Shown here: piece after piece, positions 7,879 to 15,982 of the stretch | Position numbering within the stretch: position 1 is the stretch's first letter | Layout of the letters: each line of letters starts with the position of its first letter | Assembly: GCA_031254455.1 (NCBI GenBank) | Contig: JAIRUI010000090.1 | Span: forward strand, 1-35,706 | Reading direction: 5' to 3' | Length of the DNA: 35,706 nucleotides | Source of the DNA: Chitinispirillales bacterium | Lineage (GTDB): Bacteria > Fibrobacterota > Chitinivibrionia > Chitinivibrionales > Chitinivibrionaceae | Program-made: the position numbers and the translations under genes | Notes under the pieces: generated by a model | Told to the model about the DNA's origin: nothing | What the model saw: the letters and a program-made list of their open reading frames with translations, nothing else | The model's database searches: none

Positions 7879-9855
7879 TTATTCGCCTAATAAAAATCTC
7901 CAAAAACCGCCGCCGCCGCTTTTTTGTTTTTTTACTTCCGACTTATTTATTTCATTGTTATTTTTATACTTATCGTTTTCGTTTGAATAAACGGTGGATT
8001 GCATATCTTCAGATTGTTCGTCTTCGGATTCAGTCTTAACGGCCGGAACATCTTTTTCCGTTACTAAATCGTTGCTTTTTTTAGATTTGTACGGAAGCGC
8101 GAACGAAACATAAGCCGACCAAGTCATTCCGCTTGTCTTCAACAAATCGCCGCTTTTAACGTTCGGACCATCTCTATACGACGTAGTGTCCGATATCTGT
8201 TTTTTGTTGTAACGCCAACGAGAATTCCAAGTGTCGCTTTTTGTGAATAAATGATACCCCGCCGAGGCGCCCAAATGAACTGTCGGCGTAATCGCAAATT
8301 CAACTCCCATATTTCCCAAAAGTCCAAGAGAAAACTGCGAAATGTAAATATCGTACAATATTTCTTTATCGTCCTTATTATGAAGCATTACGTCTTTGAT
8401 GCCGAAACCGATTTCCGGAGCCAAAACAAAACGTCGGATAAATATTTTTTTTGCCAACGAGAATTCCGCTCCAAACCCCAATGCAAGCGCATCAATGTCG
8501 TACCAGGTTCTACCAGAATTACTACTATATGGATTGTAATAAAATTCGCCGCTCGCTTTCCCGAACAAAAATTCGCCGCCCGCGTTAAACCACCACTGCG
8601 AACCGCCGGCGGAAGTAAAAAGATTTACACTCATTTTAAGTTTTGGACCGTACATATTAGACAATTTCAAGTGTCGAATACCGCCTATATACCTTTCTCC
8701 GTAGCCAATAGTATCTTGTGGCATTTTATTGTTTTCAGAATTTTTAATTTCTTCAATTTTTGCGTCATACTCTCTTTGTCCTTTGTTATCTACGTCAAAC
8801 GGAATTTGTGTAAATCCAACGGTAATGTCAAGCGGCAACTGCGGGATTTCTTTTATCGTAGAGCCCACATAAGGCAGTCCGGAAATAATTTGCGCCTGAG
8901 ACTGCGACGCATCAAGCCCGCGCGCTTTCTCGCCGACCTTTTTTACCATTACCCAGCCGCGTTTTTTTTGAGTTATGTTTCCTTCCGCATCTTCGAGCGA
9001 TTCATAGACCCAAAATTTATCATCGGTTTTTATTCCATCGCGTTTTCCGATGGAAATAACGACATTTCTTGGATTCCTGTCTAAAACTTGCGCCGAAAGC
9101 TGAAAATCCGGAATAGCTCTGGTCGCCGCTTGCACGTCGGTCGCAATTAAATTTAACGCTTCACGAAACGCCGCGTATTTCGGATTTATTTTTTGCCCGT
9201 TAAAACGGTATTCTTCGCCTGAATATTTTGTGCTTGAATATGTTCTTTCAATATTGGCGACGAGCTTTGCGGCGGGTTTTTTGCCGGTATTGTCTATTTT
9301 CCACCAATATCCCCCAGCCGACAGTGTTATTTTGTACGCCGTTCCGTACGATTGCGTCGCATATGAAGAATCGGTATATCCGATATATACGGGAGCAAAA
9401 ATATACGCCGAATTCATAACCGTATTCAGTTCTTCTTCAGTTATACCTAATTCTTTGGCTTTGTCGGTGATAAAAGAGTTTTTTTGCTGCTCAGAAAGCA
9501 AATCCATAGCGCGAATTTCTTTTTGAGCGTCAACCGCCGATAAGATAGCCGGAACAACCGTACGATTCATTCGTTCTTCCAAAGGAATCGACGCGGGAAG
9601 AGCGGAAAATTTATCTACGGCGCTCTGCGGAACATTGTTATAATCAAATCGTTCAAATTTAACGGAATTTTGTAAAACAGATACTAAGTCGTCTTTCCAC
9701 TCGGAACCGACAACTTCTGATTTGTTAATAGCCAAATTTAAAAACGCGACCGATTTCCTTTGATATACTCCGGCTTCTTTTGACGAAACATCTTCCTGTG
9801 CAAAAGACATTATACCGAAACATAATAAAACATAAAATTGTAAATAATTTTTCAT
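7879..9855 (-). CDS. CsgG/FlgT-like domain protein fused to a predicted outer-membrane beta-barrel
   Basis: This 658-residue protein is not one I can name. A signal peptide ends near SFAQ-ED (residues 19-21). Residues ~33-250 look like a CsgG/TolB-N-type fold (KSVAFLNLAI and, near the end, ALNLIATDVQAATRAIP). Residues ~255-335 resemble the FlgT C-terminal domain: VVISIGKRDGIKTDDKFWVYE followed by RGWVMVKKVGEKARG. Residues ~395-590 alternate hydrophobic and aromatic beta-strands with glycine turns (GGEFLFGKASGEFYY, ALGFGAEFSLA, LGASAGYHLF), as in outer-membrane barrels. A charged low-complexity tail (about 595-650) ends in GGGGFWRFLLGE. AAGGAA four bases before the ATG supports the start. It is transcribed divergently from the gene at 9976 and upstream of the related 6536-7753 gene; the two may form one envelope assembly. 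Confidence 0.7.
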   Translation of the reverse strand: MKNYLQFYVLLCFGIMSFAQEDVSSKEAGVYQRKSVAFLNLAINKSEVVGSEWKDDLVSVLQNSVKFERFDYNNVPQSAVDKFSALPASIPLEERMNRTVVPAILSAVDAQKEIRAMDLLSEQQKNSFITDKAKELGITEEELNTVMNSAYIFAPVYIGYTDSSYATQSYGTAYKITLSAGGYWWKIDNTGKKPAAKLVANIERTYSSTKYSGEEYRFNGQKINPKYAAFREALNLIATDVQAATRAIPDFQLSAQVLDRNPRNVVISIGKRDGIKTDDKFWVYESLEDAEGNITQKKRGWVMVKKVGEKARGLDASQSQAQIISGLPYVGSTIKEIPQLPLDITVGFTQIPFDVDNKGQREYDAKIEEIKNSENNKMPQDTIGYGERYIGGIRHLKLSNMYGPKLKMSVNLFTSAGGSQWWFNAGGEFLFGKASGEFYYNPYSSNSGRTWYDIDALALGFGAEFSLAKKIFIRRFVLAPEIGFGIKDVMLHNKDDKEILYDIYISQFSLGLLGNMGVEFAITPTVHLGASAGYHLFTKSDTWNSRWRYNKKQISDTTSYRDGPNVKSGDLLKTSGMTWSAYVSFALPYKSKKSNDLVTEKDVPAVKTESEDEQSEDMQSTVYSNENDKYKNNNEINKSEVKKQKSGGGGFWRFLLGE

Positions 9856-9966
9856 AAGATTCCTTGCTTTATGTAAAAGCTTTTATGTAAAAAACAAAAA
9901 AATTCTAATAAAAATACAATAATTACATTGGGAAAAAATATATTTACACAAAGTTTTAACGTTTTC

Positions 9967-9971
9967 GGAGG
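9967..9971 (+). promoter_or_regulatory. Ribosome binding site deciding the small membrane protein start
   Basis: A perfect GGAGG lies four bases upstream of the ATG at 9976. No such site precedes the upstream TTG at 9928. Confidence 0.7.
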
Positions 9972-9975
9972 TTTT

Positions 9976-10230
9976 ATGCCAAGAGGCAGGTCGGCAAAAA
10001 ATTATAAACGCGTGACAGCGTTGAACCAATTACTAGGAATTTTTATGCTTGCCGCACTAATTGCCGGAATTGGTTTTTTGTTTAATAAGTTAGTGACGAT
10101 TATGGAAAAATCATCAAATAACGAAACCGTTCAAACAGTTAAAACTTCATCCGCCGGTAAAATAAATGAAACGACGATTAATAACGTAAAAGAGGCATCG
10201 GATCTCAATAAAAAGGCAGGCGGTTTGTAA
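9976..10230 (+). CDS. Small single-pass membrane protein, unknown function
   Basis: This 84-residue protein begins MPRGRSAKNYKRVTALNQLL, a basic and presumably cytoplasmic start. One transmembrane helix follows (about 21-42, FMLAALIAGIGFLFNKLV), then a polar Thr/Asn/Lys-rich tail of ~40 residues. GGAGG at 9967-9971, four bases before the ATG, decides the start; the longer frame from TTG 9928 has no such site. I recognise no family. It is 64 bases upstream of the histidine kinase, so it could be co-transcribed with it, or it could belong functionally with the divergent envelope gene. Confidence 0.65.
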   Translation: MPRGRSAKNYKRVTALNQLLGIFMLAALIAGIGFLFNKLVTIMEKSSNNETVQTVKTSSAGKINETTINNVKEASDLNKKAGGL

Positions 10231-10294
10231 TTTTGTAATATTTTATATATAATTATTGATTTTTTATTTTATTGTTAAGGGATAATTTGAAATT

Positions 10295-13156
10295 ATGAAA
10301 AAGATGAAAATTATATCGATATCAAAAAAAATAAGTAAACGTCGTCTCGGTACACATATTTTATTTAGTTTCTTTTCTTTTGTTGTAATAATCTTTACAA
10401 GCATTTTTTTTACATCCGACGTTATTAAAGATTTAATGCACAAGTCAAACGAAAAAGCGCTTGCAACCGTTGTATCAAGCGTTAAGAATACGTTAGGATA
10501 CGCCAGTACGATTTTTGAGACGTCTTTTGAACAACTGATGGATTATATCGAAAACGATTATGATAATTCACATCTCTTATGTGAAATGACTACTATCACA
10601 AACCGAATCGCCGCAACGACAAAAGGAGCTTCTTACGAAAACGGAATTTACGGATACATACGCGGCGAATATTTGGACGGAATCGGTTGGGCGCCGCCTG
10701 AAAATTATGTTGTACATTACAGACCTTGGTACATTAATGCTTTGAAAGCAAAAGGAAATATTGTCACCTCTTCCCCTTATTATGACGCCAGCACAGGACA
10801 ACTGATTATCAGCTATTCAAAAGCGATTTATAATAGAAACGGCAATTTCTTAGGCGTTTTGGCTATGGACGCTTTTTTTGATAATTTATTCGGAAGTTTA
10901 ACTGTCGCCGAATCAATGGGATATGTGATTTTATTAGACGACAAATTTGTAATCATATCCCACCCCGACACTAACGCCATAGGCGTTAAACTATTTGACT
11001 TTGACGTTGACAACAAATTAAATCCGAAATCTTTGAATGAAAAATTAATTTCCGATTTGGTAACTAAGAAATTAACTGAAAAACACGGGCATAATAAAAT
11101 TATAGCTGCGGCAAAAGAAATTTCAGTGGAATCGACCAAATGGTACGTGATAAGCGTTGTTTTGAAATCGGATTTCTATAGACAGGCCAATATTGTAAAC
11201 ATTATCCTGTTATTGACCGGCATTTTTGGATTTTTTGCAACCGCATATATTATGTATAATCTTAATCGCCTTAAAGAAATTGCCGATGAAGCAAACACAG
11301 GAAAAAGCGTATTTTTAGCAAGAGTTTCGCACGATTTACGAACTCCGCTCAACGCAATTAACGGATTTGCCGAAATAGAACTGAACAAAGAGCACTCTAA
11401 AGAAACGGCAAACAATATAAGTAAAATTTTACGTTCCGGATACATGCTCATGCAGATACTCAACGACCTTTTAGATCTTTCAAAAATCGAAAACGGAAAA
11501 CTTGAAATTATTAAAAAAGAATATAACGTTGGAAATTTGATAGAAGACGTCATATATATAAATAAATTTCGCATTGACGGCAAAAATATTAAACTTCAAA
11601 TAAAATTCGATAAAAATATTCCGCAAAAACTTTTCGGAGATGAAATTCGTGTTAAACAAATTTTTAACAATATTTTATCGAATGCTTTCAAATATACGGA
11701 AAACGGCATAATTTCCGTGTATTTTTCGGTCAAACGGTTATCCCCCGATCTTTGTCAATTAATTGCCGTCGTTAAAGACACCGGAATAGGAATCAAAAAA
11801 GAAAATATATCAAAATTGTTTCACGAGTATAATAGATTTGACGTTGAAAAGCATCGTAATACGGAAGGGACGGGGCTTGGATTAAATATAACAAAACAAC
11901 TTGCCGAAATTATGGGCGGCGACGTTTCGGTCGAAAGCGAGTACGGCAAAGGAAGTACTTTTACGGTTACCATAATTCAGGGTATTATCGGAGATAAATT
12001 TATTACGGATGAAACTGCCGCCAGATTGGAAAATTTGAATTTTATCGAAAACAATGAATATTACATCCACAAAATTGATTTTGTTTCGCTTCCCAACGTT
12101 AACGTTTTGGTAGTAGATGACGTTCAGACAAATCTTGATGTCGCGTTAGGAATGCTTAGCCCTTACAAAATGAAAGTGGACTGTGTTTTGAGCGGAGAAG
12201 AAGCGCTTAGTATTATTTCCGACGGCGGTAAGAAATACGACATCTTATTTGTCGACCATATAATGCCGGGAATGGACGGAATAGAAACCGTGCGAAAAAT
12301 TCGCAAAATAAACTCGGAATACACTCGAAACCTTCCCATTGTAGCTTTTACGGCGAATACATTGTCTGATATGGAAAAGATGTTTTTGGAAATGGGATTT
12401 AACGCTTTTATTTCAAAACCTATAGACACCGACAAACTTGATGAAATTATTCACAAATGGGTTTATGACAGATTGAGCGAAAGTGAGAAATTGAAAGCCC
12501 CGCGTAATACTGACAAGTCGGCTTTTATTGCTCAAGAAAAACCGCAAATAAAGCCGGACACACATAAAATAGAAGGTTTGGATTTTGAAAAAGGAGTCAA
12601 AAGATTTAACGGAAGCTATGACGCATACTATCGCGTAATTTCTTCGTTTGTGAAAAACATCGCTTCGAAAATTAATGCGATTGACGACGTCTCTTCAAAA
12701 AATATCGCCGATTATGCAATTACAATTCACGGAATTAAAGGTTCCTGTTATGGAATAAGCGCAAATTTATTTGGCGATGAAGCGGCGGTTCTAGAAAAAT
12801 TCGCCAAAGACGGCGATTTAGAAAAAATATGGGAATTAAATCCTAAATTTATTGAAAAAATCAAATTGTTTATAGAAAAATTACAAAATTTACTTAACGA
12901 AATAAATTCGTCTAAAGAAGAAAAACCGAAAATGATATTGCCTGATACAAATTTGCTTAAGAAAATTTTAGTTTCCGCACAAAATTACGATATGGAAGAA
13001 TTGCGAAATTCGGTTAATGATCTGGATAAATTTCGTTATGAAAAAGACAATGAATTAGTCACGGAAATCAAACAAAAATGCGATGTTTTCGATTATGACG
13101 GTATCGCAAGAATTATATCAAAATTTTTGAATAATTCGGACAATATTTCTAAATAG
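10295..13156 (+). CDS. Hybrid sensor histidine kinase (PDC/dCache, HisKA, HATPase_c, REC, HPt)
   Basis: This is a 953-residue membrane phosphorelay protein. TM helix 1 is at about 21-42. The extracytoplasmic PDC/Cache-type sensor (about 45-295) contains the RPWYINALKAKGN and VTSSPYYDASTGQLIISYSK landmarks, typical of small-molecule-binding Cache domains. TM helix 2 is at about 300-321. HisKA carries the phospho-acceptor His346 in VSHDLRTPLNAI. HATPase_c shows the N box (NNILSNAFKYT), DTGIGI and GTGLGL. The receiver (about 602-720) has VVDD, phospho-acceptor Asp654, Thr686 and Lys708. An HPt domain carries His812 in TIHGIKGS. About 100 residues after the HPt are unassigned. No DNA-binding output exists in the protein and no partner regulator lies next to it. 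AAGGGA lies 12 bases before the ATG, which is rather far. The 3' end overlaps the convergent gene by eight bases. Confidence 0.95.
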   Translation: MKKMKIISISKKISKRRLGTHILFSFFSFVVIIFTSIFFTSDVIKDLMHKSNEKALATVVSSVKNTLGYASTIFETSFEQLMDYIENDYDNSHLLCEMTTITNRIAATTKGASYENGIYGYIRGEYLDGIGWAPPENYVVHYRPWYINALKAKGNIVTSSPYYDASTGQLIISYSKAIYNRNGNFLGVLAMDAFFDNLFGSLTVAESMGYVILLDDKFVIISHPDTNAIGVKLFDFDVDNKLNPKSLNEKLISDLVTKKLTEKHGHNKIIAAAKEISVESTKWYVISVVLKSDFYRQANIVNIILLLTGIFGFFATAYIMYNLNRLKEIADEANTGKSVFLARVSHDLRTPLNAINGFAEIELNKEHSKETANNISKILRSGYMLMQILNDLLDLSKIENGKLEIIKKEYNVGNLIEDVIYINKFRIDGKNIKLQIKFDKNIPQKLFGDEIRVKQIFNNILSNAFKYTENGIISVYFSVKRLSPDLCQLIAVVKDTGIGIKKENISKLFHEYNRFDVEKHRNTEGTGLGLNITKQLAEIMGGDVSVESEYGKGSTFTVTIIQGIIGDKFITDETAARLENLNFIENNEYYIHKIDFVSLPNVNVLVVDDVQTNLDVALGMLSPYKMKVDCVLSGEEALSIISDGGKKYDILFVDHIMPGMDGIETVRKIRKINSEYTRNLPIVAFTANTLSDMEKMFLEMGFNAFISKPIDTDKLDEIIHKWVYDRLSESEKLKAPRNTDKSAFIAQEKPQIKPDTHKIEGLDFEKGVKRFNGSYDAYYRVISSFVKNIASKINAIDDVSSKNIADYAITIHGIKGSCYGISANLFGDEAAVLEKFAKDGDLEKIWELNPKFIEKIKLFIEKLQNLLNEINSSKEEKPKMILPDTNLLKKILVSAQNYDMEELRNSVNDLDKFRYEKDNELVTEIKQKCDVFDYDGIARIISKFLNNSDNISK

Positions 13157-13352
13157 ATATATGTTTTGAAGATTTTTGATTTGTCCTTATTTTATCCGTA
13201 AGCCAATCGTCGCCGAACAAACGACGCCCAAAAAACAGCAAGGCGATTAAAATTAACAAAATTACCGCAATTTTGAGAACCGATTTAAAAACGTTAAATG
13301 CCAAGAAAACAATCGCCGACAAAATCAGAATAAAAAATATCGTTTCAAGCAT
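13149..13352 (-). CDS. Small hydrophobic membrane protein, unknown function
   Basis: The product has 67 residues with two hydrophobic stretches (about 2-19 and 24-42) separated by FKSVLK, then a polar, basic tail. A GAGGTG site five bases before the ATG overlaps the end of the upstream exonuclease gene, which ends two bases before this start. This supports a real, translationally coupled gene. I recognise no family. The last eight bases run antisense to the end of the histidine kinase gene. Confidence 0.65.
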   Translation of the reverse strand: MLETIFFILILSAIVFLAFNVFKSVLKIAVILLILIALLFFGRRLFGDDWLTDKIRTNQKSSKHISI

Positions 13353-13354
13353 TT

Positions 13355-14113
13355 TTACACCTCAATACTAACGGGACAATGGTCGCTTCCAAAAAATTGA
13401 GGATGAATTTCAACGGTTTTCACCTGAGAAACAAAATCGTCGTTTACGCAGCAGTAGTCGATTCTCCAGCCGACGTTTCGTTCACGCGCCTGAGTTCTAT
13501 ACGACCACCAAGTATATAAGTTCGGTTCGTTTGGGCGCCTTTGCCTAAAAATATCGCAAAATCCGTTTGACAGAAATTTCGTCATCCATTCCCGCTCTTC
13601 CAGATAAAATCCCGGACTGTTTTCGTTATTTTTCGGATTTTTCAAATCTATTTCTGTATGAGCGATGTTGTAATCGCCGACCAAGATTACATTTTTCCCG
13701 CTTTCTACCGTTTTTTTTACTTTCCAAAGCAAAAAATCGCAAAAATTCAGTTTATAATCCAATCTCGCTCTTTCTTCTTGACTGTTTGGGAAATAACAAT
13801 TTACAAGTGTAAAATTTTCGAATTCGGCAATTATCGTCCGCCCTTCGCAATCGTACTTTTCATTGCCTAGATTTTCGATGTTTTTCGGTTCAATTTTCGT
13901 ATAAATCGCCGTCCCGCTATACCCTTTCTTAACCGCAGAATGCCAAAAACTTTTATATCCTTTGATATTTAAAATTTCACCGCTCAATTGTCCTTTTTGC
14001 GCTTTAGTTTCTTGAATTGCCAAAATGTCCGGATTTTCTTTTCCCAAAAACTCAAAAAAACCGTTTTTTACGCACGCTCTTATTCCGTTTACATTCCAAG
14101 AGTAAATTCTCAT
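13355..14113 (-). CDS. xth: Exodeoxyribonuclease III (AP endonuclease)
   Basis: This Mg2+-dependent enzyme of base-excision repair cleaves at abasic sites and removes 3' blocks. The 252-residue protein has all the motifs of the exonuclease III/AP endonuclease family: WNVNGIRA (N7), QETK (E35), CYFPNS (Y107), GDYNIAH (D147, N149), GWRIDYCCV (D219) and GSDHCPV (D244, H245). The length is standard. The ATG overlaps the stop of the upstream HAD gene by four bases (ATGA), so the two are probably translated together. Confidence 0.96.
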   Translation of the reverse strand: MRIYSWNVNGIRACVKNGFFEFLGKENPDILAIQETKAQKGQLSGEILNIKGYKSFWHSAVKKGYSGTAIYTKIEPKNIENLGNEKYDCEGRTIIAEFENFTLVNCYFPNSQEERARLDYKLNFCDFLLWKVKKTVESGKNVILVGDYNIAHTEIDLKNPKNNENSPGFYLEEREWMTKFLSNGFCDIFRQRRPNEPNLYTWWSYRTQARERNVGWRIDYCCVNDDFVSQVKTVEIHPQFFGSDHCPVSIEV

Positions 14114-14754
14114 TTCTCAAACAGCTCCGACAAGTTTTTTACGACAAGTTTTTCTCCGCATTTTTCCACTAATTTTTCATAGGAAACAGCTCCCCATGAA
14201 ATTAGAATTATGTCGCATCCGAGGGAATCGGCAACTTCAAAATCATGAGGAGTATCGCCTATCATAAGCGTTTTTTTTATGTTAATATTGTTGTTTGAAA
14301 TCAGTTCTTTTCCTCTTTGAATTTTTGATTGCGCCAAATTATCGGCAATTCCGGCTATTTCGGTAAAATAATTTTGTAATCCAAAATATTTAACCATATC
14401 CAAGAGCTCTTTTTGGTTATATGCCGACAATACAAACTGTGAAATTCCTTTCTCCGAATTTTTTTTAAGATAATTTTCAACGCCGCAGTGAATTTCAATT
14501 TCGCGCCATCTTTGTCGATAGACCGTCGCAAATCGGTCGGCAAGCAAGGGATATTTCTCCTTGTCCAAGCCTACTTCTTCGTAAAATTTGTTTACCGGAA
14601 AGTAAAACCGTTTTTTATATTGTTCAAAGTTCATTTCTTCAATATTATATAAAACGCACTCTTCACAATATATGTCAAACGCGAGCCGCGTATCATCGAC
14701 AACGGTTCCGTTCCAGTCCCATATTATCGACGAGTATTCATTTATATTCGGCAT
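14110..14754 (-). CDS. HAD-superfamily phosphatase, phosphoglycolate-phosphatase-like
   Basis: This 214-residue HAD hydrolase has a helical cap of the PGPase/beta-phosphoglucomutase type between motifs I and II. Motif I is DWNGT, with nucleophile Asp13; the usual second Asp (general acid/base) is Asn15. Motif II is Ser110 in VLSAYN, motif III is Lys144, and motif IV is GDTPHDFEVA (D167, D171). The DWNGT form occurs in a recognisable subgroup of bacterial PGPase-like HADs, so it probably defines a subfamily rather than a dead enzyme. The substrate is unknown. The gene overlaps xth by four bases, which suggests a housekeeping link such as removal of a repair by-product (for example 2-phosphoglycolate from 3' ends); that link is inference. 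Confidence 0.85.
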   Translation of the reverse strand: MPNINEYSSIIWDWNGTVVDDTRLAFDIYCEECVLYNIEEMNFEQYKKRFYFPVNKFYEEVGLDKEKYPLLADRFATVYRQRWREIEIHCGVENYLKKNSEKGISQFVLSAYNQKELLDMVKYFGLQNYFTEIAGIADNLAQSKIQRGKELISNNNINIKKTLMIGDTPHDFEVADSLGCDIILISWGAVSYEKLVEKCGEKLVVKNLSELFEK

Positions 14755-14832
14755 TTTTTCTCCAAAGAAAAATCAACGATAATATAGTAAATTTCAAGAC
14801 CGATAGTCAACGATAACGGTTTAATAACTCTT

Positions 14833-15153
14833 ATGTTGAATTCTCCCGAAACTTTGCTTTTGGAAAACCTTGTCGCAATAGCTCTAAAAAGACGATTCGG
14901 AGATGATTTTTATTTTGCAAGAGATAATGCTGAAGTCGATTTTTACGTTCCAAAAACCCAAACGCTGATTCAGGTCGCTTACTCCATATCCGCTAATCAA
15001 ACGGAAAATCGTGAAATTGAAAGTATGTTGAAAATTCAAGAGCGCATTAAAGCCGAGAATTTACTGATTATAACTTTAGACGGAGAAAAAACAATAGAAC
15101 ACAAAGAAAAAACAATAAAATGTATTCCTGTATGGAAGTGGATTTTATTGTAA
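14833..15153 (+). pseudogene. Remnant of a DUF4143-type ATP-binding protein (C-terminal fragment)
   Basis: The 106 codons match only the C-terminal end of DUF4143, the domain that closes ~400-residue AAA-type ATP-binding proteins. Landmarks are LLLENLVAIALKRRF, a nuclease-like EVDFYVP, a QVAYS strand, NREIESML and a final IPVWKWILL. The AAA ATPase domain is absent. In the same frame upstream, two consecutive stops (TAG TAA at about 14785-14790) close it off, and the preceding bases do not encode the missing part. No convincing Shine-Dalgarno sequence precedes the ATG. This looks like a deletion relic, often left from mobile or defence-like islands. A stand-alone small protein cannot be excluded. 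Confidence 0.75.
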
Positions 15154-15170
15154 TTTTGTCCTGCATACAA

Positions 15171-15191
15171 GATAAACAAGCAATGTTTATC
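15171..15191. terminator. Stem-loop between two convergent genes
   Basis: A perfect 7-bp inverted repeat, GATAAAC (15171-15177) with GTTTATC (15185-15191), has a 7-base loop between the 3' ends of the DUF4143 remnant and the lipoprotein gene. No T-tract follows on either strand, so a bidirectional terminator is only a possibility. Confidence 0.35.
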
Positions 15192-15219
15192 GCATAAAAC
15201 TAAACAAATTTTTGATTAA

Positions 15220-15864
15220 TTACCAATTAAAATTATTGGAAAAGAAACTCCACAATTCAATCCTTTCATAAACTGCGATTTTCTCACTTTCGGCTGTCGC
15301 AAAATATCCGGAAGTAATCTGTTTATAATTTTTTGGTCTTACAACACCGAATACGTCGCCATAACCGTTAGTAAAAGGGACGAAAAATTTTTCTCTTACA
15401 GGTAAAATGTCACTAAAAACAATCCAACTATCCGGCAAATTACACCACTCAACTTTTTCGTCTCCGTCACAACCGATTATATAATAATTATAACCTGTTG
15501 CGAGAGTGTCTCTGGCAAGTTCATATGTATTATTCGGCAGATTTATCGTTCTTGTCAAAGTATCGCCGTCCCAAATTATACTGTAAATAACATTTCCGGC
15601 AGGAACAATATTAACATTATTAAAACGGTTCGCTTCAACTCCGTTAATCAAAAATTTAGGAACCGGATAAAGATAATTATTTTCAAAACCTATAACAAAT
15701 GTTCCATCGTCATTTTTATCCGTCCAAACCTCAAACATTTCCTTCTCCCCATCTGTCTCATGACGTCTTTGACTGTTTGTTTCAGTATCGCTGCCGCACC
15801 CTTGTAAAAACATGCTAATTAAAGTCGCTGGAATTACTGTCATTAATTTTAAAATCTTTATCAT
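15220..15864 (-). CDS. Predicted lipoprotein, unknown function
   Basis: This 214-residue protein has a type II signal peptide: MIKILKLMTVIPATLISMFL followed by a lipobox LQGC (Cys23). It is therefore lipid-anchored, in the outer or inner membrane. The mature part is beta-rich and acidic (many D, N, Y), with GFENNYLYPVPKF and FTNGYGDVFGV; I recognise no domain. AAAGGAGA ten bases before the ATG supports the start. It is isolated: the upstream rmuC gene ends 118 bases away, with an AT-rich gap, and the DUF4143 remnant converges from the other side. Confidence 0.75.
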   Translation of the reverse strand: MIKILKLMTVIPATLISMFLQGCGSDTETNSQRRHETDGEKEMFEVWTDKNDDGTFVIGFENNYLYPVPKFLINGVEANRFNNVNIVPAGNVIYSIIWDGDTLTRTINLPNNTYELARDTLATGYNYYIIGCDGDEKVEWCNLPDSWIVFSDILPVREKFFVPFTNGYGDVFGVVRPKNYKQITSGYFATAESEKIAVYERIELWSFFSNNFNW

Positions 15865-15982
15865 AATAATATGGTCTCCTTTAAACTAAACTACTTAATA
15901 ATATAACATATTTTCACTAAAATTGCTTATTTTTCCAGAATTTAGGAAATTATTTTTTGTAAAAATTTTAATAATTCCATAT

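Noticed and set aside
8251..9084. 277-codon frame antisense to the barrel protein gene
   Set aside because: It is rich in Arg, Phe and Lys with no domain, and lies wholly opposite a gene with a signal peptide and good ribosome site; it is a shadow frame.
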